From positions 1-64,000 of the forward strand of contig ONBG01000007.1 in assembly GCA_900316015.1 (NCBI GenBank): a stretch of DNA of 64,000 nt, in the 5' to 3' direction. This document shows positions 54,299-63,300 of the stretch, in pieces. The stretch comes from an uncultured Prevotella sp. GTDB taxonomy: Bacteria; Bacteroidota; Bacteroidia; Bacteroidales; Bacteroidaceae. Below the pieces are notes generated by a model that did not search any database, was not told where the DNA came from, and worked only from the letters and a program-made list of their open reading frames with translations. Positions within the stretch are counted from its first letter, which is position 1, and each line of letters starts with the position of its first letter. A program made the translations under genes and the position numbers.

Positions 54299-54362
54299 AG
54301 AAAAAAACGGGAGTAATTGAAGAAATCAGTCCGGAAAGTGGTCTTTTCCCAAGAAAAAAGCG

Positions 54363-54370
54363 TATTTTTG
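54363..54370 (+). promoter_or_regulatory. -7 box of the tsaB-to-rseP operon
   Basis: TATTTTTG matches TAnnTTTG, 28 bp before the tsaB ATG; the -33 region has only a T-rich stretch. Confidence 0.6.
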
Positions 54371-54398
54371 CATCTTATAATGGAATAAATCATTTTAT

Positions 54399-55091
54399 AT
54401 GTCTTGTATATTAAACATTGAAACGAGTACGGATGTGTGCTCCGTGGCTGTCAGCAATGATGCTGAATGTATCTTCAACAAGGAAGATCATAGCGGTCCT
54501 AACCACGCCGTAAAATTGGGCGTCTTTGTAGACGAGGCTCTTTCATTTATTGATCATCATGCCATCCCTCTCGATGCGGTAGCGGTCAGCTGCGGTCCCG
54601 GTTCCTATACGGGGCTTCGTATCGGCGTGTCCATGGCGAAAGGGATCTGTTATGGCAGGGGCGTCAAGCTGATCGGCATTCCCACATTGGAGGTCTTGTC
54701 CGTCCCGGTGTTGCTTCGGGAGATGGTGGAAGAGGAAGATGCGCTGCTTTGCCCGATGTTGGACGCCCGTCGTATGGAGGTATATGCATGCCTGTATGAC
54801 CGGGCACTGCATGAAGTCCGTCCTATCCATGCCGATGTGGTGGATGAAAACACCTATCAGGAGTATCTCGATCAACGTCCCGTCTATTTCTTCGGAAATG
54901 GCGCGGAGAAATGTATGAAGGCAATCCATCATCCCAACGCCCATCTTATCAAGGATATAGAGCCGTTGGCGAAGAATATGTTCCCCTTGGCTGAGAAGAG
55001 GATCGCTTTGGGGAAATTTGAGGATGTGGCATATTTCGTGCCATTCTATCTGAAGGATTTCGTCGCAAAACAGCCTAAAAAACTTTTGTAA
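54399..55091 (+). CDS. tsaB: tRNA threonylcarbamoyladenosine biosynthesis protein TsaB
   Basis: 230 residues. TsaB (YeaZ) is the partner of TsaD in making t6A37 in tRNAs that read ANN codons. The ASKHA-fold N-terminus CILNIETSTDVCSVAVS and the VSCGPGSYTGLRIGVSMAKG block are diagnostic, as is PMLDARRMEVYA. The gene opens a six-gene operon with gaps of 1-18 bp. Confidence 0.94.
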   Translation: MSCILNIETSTDVCSVAVSNDAECIFNKEDHSGPNHAVKLGVFVDEALSFIDHHAIPLDAVAVSCGPGSYTGLRIGVSMAKGICYGRGVKLIGIPTLEVLSVPVLLREMVEEEDALLCPMLDARRMEVYACLYDRALHEVRPIHADVVDENTYQEYLDQRPVYFFGNGAEKCMKAIHHPNAHLIKDIEPLAKNMFPLAEKRIALGKFEDVAYFVPFYLKDFVAKQPKKLL

Positions 55092-55093
55092 TT

Positions 55094-55687
55094 ATGAATA
55101 TTGAAGGATTGGATTATAATACGAAGCGGGAGAAGCTGATCCTCCCAGAATATGGTAGGGAGGTGCAGAATATGGTAGACTATGCCGTCTCTTTGCCTTC
55201 CAAGGAGGAACGCCAGCGTTGTGCCGAGGCAATTGTTGCCATCATGGACCGTATGTTCCCGCAAAACCGTGATAGCGCGGATCATGTTCAAAAGCTGTGG
55301 GATCACCTTGCCATCATGAGCAATTTCAAGCTTGACATTGATTATCCGTATGATGTGTCACAGGCGAAGACCATTACTAAGAAACCGGACCCTATGCCTT
55401 ATCCCATGACGAAGATCCCCGTCCGCCATTATGGTAAGATGATGTTTGAGGTCTTTGATAAGTTGAAGTCGATGGAACCTGGTGAAGAGCGCGATGAATT
55501 GATCCGGCTGACGGCCAATCAGATGAAGCGAGACCTCTATCAGTGGGGCCATGGCTCTTCAGATGATGAGAAAGTGGCTTCGGATCTTGCCCGTTATACG
55601 GATGGGAAGGTCCAGCTTGATTTAGACCATTTCGAGTTTGATAAGGTTGAGACCCGAGAAATGGATAAGAAACGTAGGAAAAAATAG
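55094..55687 (+). CDS. DUF4290-family protein
   Basis: 197 residues, starting MNIEGLDYNTKREKLILPEY, typical of the DUF4290 family found in Bacteroidota. It is largely helical, with no signal peptide or membrane segment, so cytoplasmic. KLWDHLAIMSNFKLDIDYPY and MPYPMTKIPVRHYGKM are conserved-looking blocks; the end is basic (DKKRRKK). Function unknown. It sits 2 bp after tsaB and 6 bp before murA; this conserved setting suggests a housekeeping role. Confidence 0.88.
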   Translation: MNIEGLDYNTKREKLILPEYGREVQNMVDYAVSLPSKEERQRCAEAIVAIMDRMFPQNRDSADHVQKLWDHLAIMSNFKLDIDYPYDVSQAKTITKKPDPMPYPMTKIPVRHYGKMMFEVFDKLKSMEPGEERDELIRLTANQMKRDLYQWGHGSSDDEKVASDLARYTDGKVQLDLDHFEFDKVETREMDKKRRKK

Positions 55688-55693
55688 TCGCTT

Positions 55694-57004
55694 ATGGAGT
55701 CTTTCATTATAGAGGGCGGGCATTTGCTGCATGGGACGATTACTCCTCAGGGAGCCAAGAATGAGGCGTTAGAGGTTATCTGCGCTTCCTTGCTGACCCG
55801 TGATGAGGTAAGGATCAAGAACGTCCCGGATATCCTGGATGTGAACAATCTCATCCAATTGCTTCGGGATATCGGGGTGAAGGTGACAAGAAATGGTAAG
55901 AATGACTATACCTTTGAGGCGAGTGACCTGAACCTTGATTATCTCCAGAGTGATGAGTTTGTCAAGAAGTGCGCCTCCCTTCGTGGCAGCGTCTTGATGA
56001 TAGGTCCTTTGTTAGGCCGGTTTGGAAAGGCAACAGTTGCCCAGCCTGGCGGAGATAAGATTGGGAGACGGCGTTTGGATACCCATTTCTTGGGCTTTAA
56101 GCATCTCGGCGCGAAGTTCGTGCGGGATGAAGAGCGTAATGTCTATGAGATCCATGCCCGGAAACTGAAAGGCTGTTATATGCTGCTTGACGAGGCTTCT
56201 ATCACCGGTACGGCGAATATCATCATGGCTTCTGTCCTTGCGGAAGGCACCACGACGATTTACAATGCTGCTTGTGAGCCCTATATCCAGCAATTGTGCC
56301 ACCTCTTGAATCAGATGGGGGCGAATATCAGTGGGATTGCCAGCAATTTGATTACTATTGTTGGCGTCAAGGAACTGCATGGGGCGCGTCATAAGATCCT
56401 GCCAGACATGATCGAGGTAGGGTCTTTTATAGGGATGGCTGCCATGGTAGGCGACGGCGTTCGTATCAAGAACGTGTCACTTCGCGACTTGGGAATTATC
56501 CCTGACTCCTTCCGCCGCTTGGGCATAAAGGTGTTGGAAGAGGGCGATGACTTAGTGATCCCGCGCATGAACCATTACATTGTGGATTCTTTCTTGGATG
56601 GTTCTATCATGACGATTGCGGATGCTCCTTGGCCGGGGCTGACTCCCGACCTGATCTCTGTCTTGCTCGTCGTGGCTACTCAGGCTCGGGGCAGCGTGCT
56701 CTTTCACCAGAAGATGTTTGAAAGTAGGCTGTTCTTTGTCGATAAGCTGATTGATATGGGAGCCCAGATTATTCTTTGCGACCCTCACCGTGCCGTAGTC
56801 GTCGGTCACGACCATAAGATCCGCCTTCGTGCGGGACGTATGACAAGCCCTGATATTCGTGCTGGTATCGCATTGCTGATCGCCGCCATGAGCGCAAATG
56901 GGACCAGTCGTATTGATAATATTGCTCAGATTGACCGTGGGTACGAGAATATCGAAGGGCGACTGAATAAGTTGGGCGCGTGCATTAAACGTGTGGAAAG
57001 TTAA
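55694..57004 (+). CDS. murA: UDP-N-acetylglucosamine 1-carboxyvinyltransferase (MurA) with Asp in place of the active-site Cys
   Basis: 436 residues (EC 2.5.1.7), the first committed step of peptidoglycan synthesis: enolpyruvyl transfer from PEP to UDP-GlcNAc. The fold shows NEAL after Lys22 (PQGAKNEAL) and DMIEVGSFIGMAAM. At the fosfomycin-target loop, where E. coli has Cys115 in PGGCTIGARP, this protein reads PGGDKIGRRRLD, with Asp121 in place of Cys. Such MurA enzymes remain active but cannot be alkylated by fosfomycin, so intrinsic resistance is predicted. Confidence 0.94.
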   Translation: MESFIIEGGHLLHGTITPQGAKNEALEVICASLLTRDEVRIKNVPDILDVNNLIQLLRDIGVKVTRNGKNDYTFEASDLNLDYLQSDEFVKKCASLRGSVLMIGPLLGRFGKATVAQPGGDKIGRRRLDTHFLGFKHLGAKFVRDEERNVYEIHARKLKGCYMLLDEASITGTANIIMASVLAEGTTTIYNAACEPYIQQLCHLLNQMGANISGIASNLITIVGVKELHGARHKILPDMIEVGSFIGMAAMVGDGVRIKNVSLRDLGIIPDSFRRLGIKVLEEGDDLVIPRMNHYIVDSFLDGSIMTIADAPWPGLTPDLISVLLVVATQARGSVLFHQKMFESRLFFVDKLIDMGAQIILCDPHRAVVVGHDHKIRLRAGRMTSPDIRAGIALLIAAMSANGTSRIDNIAQIDRGYENIEGRLNKLGACIKRVES

Positions 57005-57005
57005 A

Positions 57006-57527
57006 ATGATCAGGCAGGAAGAAGTCTATAAGATAGGGAGGTTAGGAAAGCCACATGGCGTAAAGGGAGAGATTACCTTTATGTTCGATGATGATGTCTT
57101 CGATCGTGTGGATGCAGACTATCTCATTTTGGACATCGAGGGGATCTTGGTTCCTTTCTTCATGGAGGAGTACCGATTTAAGAGCGAGGAAACAGCCTTG
57201 ATGAAATTCTGTGATATCGACACGCAAGAGCAGGCGCGAGAGCTGACGGGGTGTGATGTTTATTTCCCTCGTCAACTGTCAGATCATGACGAAGGCCATC
57301 TCTCTTGGCATGAGATCATCGGATACCAGTTGGTCGATGCCCAGAACCAGGAAATTGTCGGGACGGTATGTTCGGTGGATGACAGCACCCTCAACATTCT
57401 GTTTGAAGTAGAGACTTCCACGGGAAGGAAGGTGTTGGTGCCTGCTTCCGAGGACCTGATTCGTCAGGTAGATCCCCAAAAGAGAGAGATAACGATTCAA
57501 TTGCCAGAAGGTATATTAGATTTGTAA
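57006..57527 (+). CDS. rimM: 16S rRNA processing protein RimM
   Basis: 173 residues from MIRQEEVYKIGRLGKPHGVKG, a typical RimM start; the GTG-type start five codons earlier would overlap murA. RimM helps mature the 30S head via ribosomal protein S19. The N-terminal beta barrel (KPHGVKGEITFMF) and the PRC-barrel half (SWHEIIGYQLVDAQNQEIVGTV, then VLVPASEDLIRQVD) are both present. It starts 1 bp after murA. Confidence 0.92.
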   Translation: MIRQEEVYKIGRLGKPHGVKGEITFMFDDDVFDRVDADYLILDIEGILVPFFMEEYRFKSEETALMKFCDIDTQEQARELTGCDVYFPRQLSDHDEGHLSWHEIIGYQLVDAQNQEIVGTVCSVDDSTLNILFEVETSTGRKVLVPASEDLIRQVDPQKREITIQLPEGILDL

Positions 57528-57530
57528 ACA

Positions 57531-58688
57531 ATGAAACAACAAATATGCATACTCGGTTCTACGGGGTCGATAGGCACGCAGGCACTTGACGTGATCAGTC
57601 AGCATAGCGACCTGTTTGAAGTATATTGCCTGACAGCCAATAACCGGGTGAAAGAATTAGCGGAGCAGGCACGTCGCTTTCATCCTGCAGCCGTCGTCAT
57701 TGCCAATGAAGAGAAGTATGGCGAATTGAAGTCGCTGTTAGACGATAAGCCCGATATCAAGGTCTTTGCCGGGAAACAAGCCTTGGACGAGGTGGTAGAG
57801 GCAGGGCCGATAGACATGGTCCTGACGGCCATGGTAGGGTTTGCCGGACTTTCGCCTACTATTCATGCCATTAAGGCACATAAGAAGATTTGCCTGGCAA
57901 ACAAGGAAACCTTAGTTGTGGCTGGCGAGCTGATCTGCCAGTTGACGGCAGAGAACCATGCGCAGATCATCCCTGTAGACAGTGAGCATAGCGCGATCTT
58001 CCAAAGTTTGGTCGGCGAGGATGAGAATCCGGTGGATAAGATCCTGCTGACCTGTTCCGGAGGACCCTTCCGCTTGTTGACTCATGAGGAAATGGGGCAT
58101 GTGACAGCTGCTGATGCCTTGAAGCATCCCACCTGGACGATGGGCGCAAAGATCACGATCGATTCTGCCACCTTGATGAACAAAGGCTTTGAGGTGATGG
58201 AAGCCAAGTGGCTCTTTGGGGTCCCAGCGGAAAAGATCCAAGTGCTGATCCATCCACAGAGTATCGTACACAGTGCCGTGCAATTCGAAGATGGCGCTGT
58301 CAAAGCCCAATTAGGTGTCCCCGACATGCGTCTTCCTATCCAATATGCGTTCACCTATCCGAAACGCTTGCCGTTGCAGGGGGATCGCCTTGATCTTTTC
58401 CGGCAACCCTTAGAGTTTTTTGAGCCTGATGTGAAGAAATTCAAATGCCTTGCCTTGGCGTATGAGGCTATCCGGAAAGGCGGGAACATGCCATGTATCT
58501 TGAATGCATCGAATGAAATCGTGAACGCAGGGTTCCGCAAAGGGGAATGTACCTTCTTTGGCATGGCAGACATTATCGAACAGACGATGGCAAAGGCAAC
58601 CTACGACCCGCACCCGGATTATGAAGTCTATGTACAGACAGATGCTGAGGCTCGTAGGATCGCGTCCGAAATCATGAATAATAATTAA
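57531..58688 (+). CDS. dxr: 1-deoxy-D-xylulose 5-phosphate reductoisomerase
   Basis: 385 residues (EC 1.1.1.267), the MEP-pathway step to 2-C-methyl-D-erythritol 4-phosphate. NADPH motif ILGSTGSIGTQALDVI at 6-21; LANKETLVVAGELI, DSEHSAIFQ (metal Asp and Glu) and GAKITIDSATLMNKGFEVMEA are diagnostic. It is also called ispC. It lies 3 bp after rimM and 18 bp before rseP. Confidence 0.96.
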   Translation: MKQQICILGSTGSIGTQALDVISQHSDLFEVYCLTANNRVKELAEQARRFHPAAVVIANEEKYGELKSLLDDKPDIKVFAGKQALDEVVEAGPIDMVLTAMVGFAGLSPTIHAIKAHKKICLANKETLVVAGELICQLTAENHAQIIPVDSEHSAIFQSLVGEDENPVDKILLTCSGGPFRLLTHEEMGHVTAADALKHPTWTMGAKITIDSATLMNKGFEVMEAKWLFGVPAEKIQVLIHPQSIVHSAVQFEDGAVKAQLGVPDMRLPIQYAFTYPKRLPLQGDRLDLFRQPLEFFEPDVKKFKCLALAYEAIRKGGNMPCILNASNEIVNAGFRKGECTFFGMADIIEQTMAKATYDPHPDYEVYVQTDAEARRIASEIMNNN

Positions 58689-58706
58689 TAATAAGAGACC
58701 TTTTAG

Positions 58707-60104
58707 ATGGAAATATTTTTGATCAGATTGCTGCAGTTCATTCTTGCAATCTCTTTAATAGTGCTCCTGCATGAAGGAGGACACATGTTCTTCTCCAAGC
58801 TCTTTGGCGTGAGGGTGGAGAAGTTCTTTATTTTCTTTGATGTAGGCATCGGCAAGTGGAACGGCAGCCTGTTCCATTTCAAGCCCAAGAATAGTGATAC
58901 GGAATATGGCATGGGATGGCTGCCGCTTGGTGGCTATTGTAAGATATCAGGCATGATCGACGAGAGCTTCGACACCGAGCAGATGAAACGTCCTGCCCAG
59001 CCTTGGGAGTTCCGTTCCAAACCAGCATGGCAACGCTTGCTGATTATGGTGGGAGGCGTCCTTGTCAACTTCCTGCTGGCACTCTTTATCTATTCCATGG
59101 TAATGTTCTATTGGGGAGAAACTTATATCCAACCCAAGGCGATGTCACTGGGCATGAAGTTTAACCAAGAAGCCAAGAGCTATGGGTTCCAGGACAGAGA
59201 TATCCTCGTCGGGACGGATTTGGGAGAGTTCAAGGAGTATAATGCTGATTTCTTCAGGGATCTCTCCAAGGCGCGGCGTTGCGATGTCATCCGGAATGGG
59301 AAGAAAGTGAGCATTCCCCTCCCTGGCGACATTAACCTGTTAGGCATGCTGAAGGCATCCCCAGTCTTTGCCCGTCCCTTTATTCCGGCTGAGGTAGACA
59401 GCGTTGTCGCTGGTACGGCTGCTGCAAAGGTTGGCTTACGGAAAGGGGATAAGATCCTTGCTATCAATGGAAAGAATGTCGATTCCTATAATGAGTTCTC
59501 GAATGAGATCGGTCGCTTGCATGATGTGTTGAGCAGTGTCCCCAAGACTCATCGTGATAGCATGCGCGTCCGCACCATTCGCTTGGTCTTCTCCCACCAA
59601 GGGGTAAACGATACTTGCCAGACTGTCCTCTCTCCCGACCTGATGTTAGGCATCAGCACGAAGACTGTTGCAGCTCTCTATCAAGGTAAGGAGACGCATG
59701 TCAGCTACCACTTCTTCCAGAGCTTCCCTGCCGGTGTCAAATACGGATGGGATGTGCTGAAGGGATATGTGGGTGACATGAAATACGTCTTCTCTTCAGA
59801 GGGAGCCAAGAGCTTAGGTGGCTTCGGCGCGATCGGCAGCCTCTTCCCACCTTATTGGGACTGGCACATGTTCTGGATGATGACAGCTTTCCTGAGCATC
59901 ATCCTTGCCTTCATGAATATCCTGCCTATCCCGGCTCTTGATGGCGGTCATGTACTTTTCTTGCTCTATGAGATGGTAACCCGTCGCAAGCCCAGTGAGA
60001 AGTTTATGATATGGGCAGAATATGTAGGCATCACCATTTTGCTCCTGTTGATGATCGTCGCCAATATGAATGATATCCTCAGGTGGTTAGGGTATCTGCA
60101 TTGA
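58707..60104 (+). CDS. rseP: Site-2 metalloprotease RseP (M50 family)
   Basis: 465 residues, inner membrane. The zinc motif HEGGH is at 22-26 in the first helix, and the second site (NILPIPALDGGHVLF) near the C-terminus. PDZ-type sequence (GTAAAKVGLRKGDKILAINGK) lies near the middle. RseP cuts membrane anti-sigma factors and signal-peptide remnants. It ends the tsaB operon. Confidence 0.94.
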   Translation: MEIFLIRLLQFILAISLIVLLHEGGHMFFSKLFGVRVEKFFIFFDVGIGKWNGSLFHFKPKNSDTEYGMGWLPLGGYCKISGMIDESFDTEQMKRPAQPWEFRSKPAWQRLLIMVGGVLVNFLLALFIYSMVMFYWGETYIQPKAMSLGMKFNQEAKSYGFQDRDILVGTDLGEFKEYNADFFRDLSKARRCDVIRNGKKVSIPLPGDINLLGMLKASPVFARPFIPAEVDSVVAGTAAAKVGLRKGDKILAINGKNVDSYNEFSNEIGRLHDVLSSVPKTHRDSMRVRTIRLVFSHQGVNDTCQTVLSPDLMLGISTKTVAALYQGKETHVSYHFFQSFPAGVKYGWDVLKGYVGDMKYVFSSEGAKSLGGFGAIGSLFPPYWDWHMFWMMTAFLSIILAFMNILPIPALDGGHVLFLLYEMVTRRKPSEKFMIWAEYVGITILLLLMIVANMNDILRWLGYLH

Positions 60105-60378
60105 TTCGGGATCCCTGCACGCACATTCCGTGCTTGTTGAAATCAGTTGAAATATAATTTTTAGCAAGAAATTCGGTTGAAATAACAGGTTGAAAGTAAA
60201 ATCATACAATTTGCTTTCAATCTGTTATTATTTTGCTTTGAATATTGATATATTGTTAATTCGACTATCTCTAATATAATATTCTGTACTTAAATCTGAC
60301 GATTTATTTATCAAAATGAAAGTAAATTTGTAACTTTGCATTCAATTTGGTAGGTAAATAACGGATTTTTTAGAATAT
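60105..60378 (+). promoter_or_regulatory. gltB control region with TTGAAAG-N17-CTTTCAA and GTTGAAA repeats
   Basis: No gene lies in these 274 bases. GTTGAAA occurs at 60136-60142, 60146-60152, 60176-60182 and 60189-60195. The last one begins TTGAAAG (60190-60196), which pairs with CTTTCAA (60214-60220) at a 17-bp gap, the same as upstream of glnB. TTTGCTTTCAA is at 60210-60220, with a one-mismatch copy at 60232-60242. TGAAAGTAAA occurs twice (60191-60200, 60317-60326). Confidence 0.7.
60331..60338 (+). promoter_or_regulatory. -7 box of gltB
   Basis: TAACTTTG matches TAnnTTTG, 41 bp before the ATG at 60379. The overlapping-register TAAATTTG (60323-60330) directly before it is a second match. 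No TTTG at the -33 distance, as expected for an activated promoter. Confidence 0.65.
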
Positions 60379-63300
60379 ATGCAAACAAAAATGAGAACCA
60401 ATGAAAGCTGTTCTCATCAAGAGACAGCAAATGGATTGTACAATGCTGACTATGAACATGACGCGTGTGGTGTCGGAATGGTAGTCAACATTCATGGTAA
60501 CAAAAGCCACGAACTGGTTGATAATGCACTCAAAGTGTTGGAGAACATGCGGCATCGTGGTGCTGAAGGTGCGGATAACAAAACTGGTGATGGTGCAGGC
60601 ATCCTCCTGCAGATTCCTCATGAGTTTATTCTTTTGCAGGGTATTCCGGTGCCAGAAAAAGGAAAGTACGGCACGGGTCTGGTGTTCCTTCCTAAGGATG
60701 AGAAACGCCAGCAGGCTATCCTGAGCATTATGATCGAAGAGATCGAACGCGAGGGACTTTCCTTGATGCATTTGAGAAATGTGCCTACCAATCCTGACTG
60801 TCTTGGTGAAGCTGCCCTTGAGACGGAGCCTGCCATCAAACAGGTCTTTATCACGGGCGTGACGGATGACCATGTCTCTACTTTCGAACGTACCTTATAT
60901 ATAATAAGGAAGAAAATCGAGAAGCGGGTGGATGACAAGGACTTTTACATTTGTTCCCTTTCCAGTAAGAATATCGTTTATAAGGGAATGCTCTCCAGTC
61001 TCCAACTTCGCCAGTATTTCCCAGATTTGACCAATAATTATTTTACGAGTGGGCTGGCTCTCGTCCACAGTCGTTTCTCTACGAATACATTCCCGACGTG
61101 GAGCTTGGCACAGCCGTTCCGCCTTCTCTGCCATAACGGAGAGATCAATACCATTCGTGGGAACCGCGGCTGGATGAAGGCACGTGAGAGCGTCCTCTCT
61201 TCGGAGGCGTTAGGCGACATCCGGAAAATCTCCCCGATCGTCCAACCGGGTATGTCAGATTCTGCCAGTTTGGACAATGTGTTTGAGTTCTTTGTCATGA
61301 GCGGTCTTTCCTTGCCCCATGCCATGGCAGTCATGATCCCGGAGAGCTTTAACGACAAGAACCCGATCTCCGAAGACCTGAAGGCTTTCTATGAGTATCA
61401 TTCTATCCTGATGGAACCGTGGGACGGACCTGCTGCGTTGCTCTTCAGTGATGGGCGTTATGCGGGTGGAATGCTCGACAGGAACGGTCTCCGCCCTGCC
61501 CGTTACACAATTACCAAGAATGACACGATGGTTGTCGCCTCAGAAGTGGGAGTCATGGACTTTGACCCAACGGAGATCGCAGAAAAAGGACGCCTCCAAC
61601 CCGGTAAGATTCTCTTGATTGATACGCAGGAGGGCAAGATCTATTATGATGGGGAGATCAAGGAGCGGTTAGCAACAGCACATCCTTATCGCCAGTGGTT
61701 GAATACCAATCGCATTCAGTTGGAGAAGCTCCATAGTGGCAGGAAGGTAGAGAACGGGATGGATAACCTTGTCCGCCATGAGATCATGTTCGGGTATGGT
61801 GAGGAAGATGTCGATAACACCATCGTCCCCATGTCTACCAAAGGGCAGGAGCCTACCGCCTCGATGGGAAATGACACTCCCTTGTCGGTGCTGAGCAGTA
61901 AGCCCCAGATCTTCTTCAACTATTTCCGCCAGCAGTTTGCGCAGGTTACCAACCCTGCCATAGACTCTATCCGAGAGTCCTTGGTGATGTCCCTCTCCGA
62001 GTATATTGGACGTGTAGGCAGTGGGATCCTGAACCCCGATGAGACCAATTGCAAGATGGTTCGCCTGCCGCATCCTATCCTGACGAATACCCAGCTTGAT
62101 ATCCTTTGTAATATCAGGTACAAAGGCTTTAATACGGTGAAATTGCCTATTGTCTTTGAGCCCACGAAAGAGGCTTCGGAGAATGGGGAACGTCTGCGTG
62201 CGGCTATCGATGACCTTTGCCGTCAGGCAGAGAAGAGCGTGGATGACGGTTATAACTATATCATCCTCTCCGACCGTTTCGTCGATGAGACACATGTTGC
62301 CATTCCGTCTTTGTTGGCAGTCAGTGCCGTCCATCATTACCTGATCAGTGTGGGGAAACGCGTGCAGACTGCGCTGATCGTCGAAAGCGGTGAGATCCGC
62401 GAGGTGATGCACGCAGCCTTGTTGCTGGGCTATGGCGCTTCGGCTTTGTGCCCTTATATGACGTATGCGATTCTCGACGACCTCGTCAAGCGGCATAAGA
62501 TCCAGGAGGACTATGCAACGGCTGAGGCAAACTATATCAAGGCAGTCAAGAAAGGATTGCTGAAGATCATGGCTAAGATGGGCATCTCTACCATACGCTC
62601 CTATCGTGGAGCCAAGATCTTTGAGAGCATCGGACTCTCGGAGAGTTTGTTGAAAACCTATTTCGGCACGAACGTCAGTACCATTGGCGGCATTGGGCTC
62701 GACCAGATCGCGAAAGATGCCATCATCTTCCACCATCTCGCCTATGGCAAGCATACCCAGACGGATTTCCTGCCGAACTTGGGACAGTTCCATTATCGTA
62801 GGGACGGAATCAAGCATGCCTGGAATCCGGAGACGATTGCTACCTTGCAGTTGGCAACCCGCACGGGCAATTATGAACTTTTCAAGAAATTCTCGGATAT
62901 TGTTGACAAGAAGGAAGAACCCATCTTTATTCGTGACTTCCTCGATTTCAAGAGAAATCCGATTGATATCAAGAAGGTGGAGCCTGTTGAGTCGATCGTG
63001 AAGCATTTCGTGACGGGTGCGATGAGCTTTGGCGCGCTTTCAAAGGAGGCTCATGAGGCCATAGCCTTGGCCATGAATAAATTAGGTGCCCGCTCCAATA
63101 CGGGAGAAGGTGGTGAGGATAATGCCCGCTTCCATGAGACAGTGGATGGCGTCAGCCTCTCCAGCAAAACCAAACAGGTGGCTTCCGGTCGTTTCGGCGT
63201 TACCACGGAATATCTGGTCAACGCAGAGGAAATCCAGATCAAGGTTGCCCAGGGTGCAAAGCCAGGTGAAGGTGGACAGCTGCCTGGGTTCAAGGTGAAC

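Noticed and set aside
61669..63006. 445-codon minus-strand frame inside gltB
   Set aside because: Antisense of a clear glutamate synthase sequence; no start region, no family features. The plus-strand frame is the gene.
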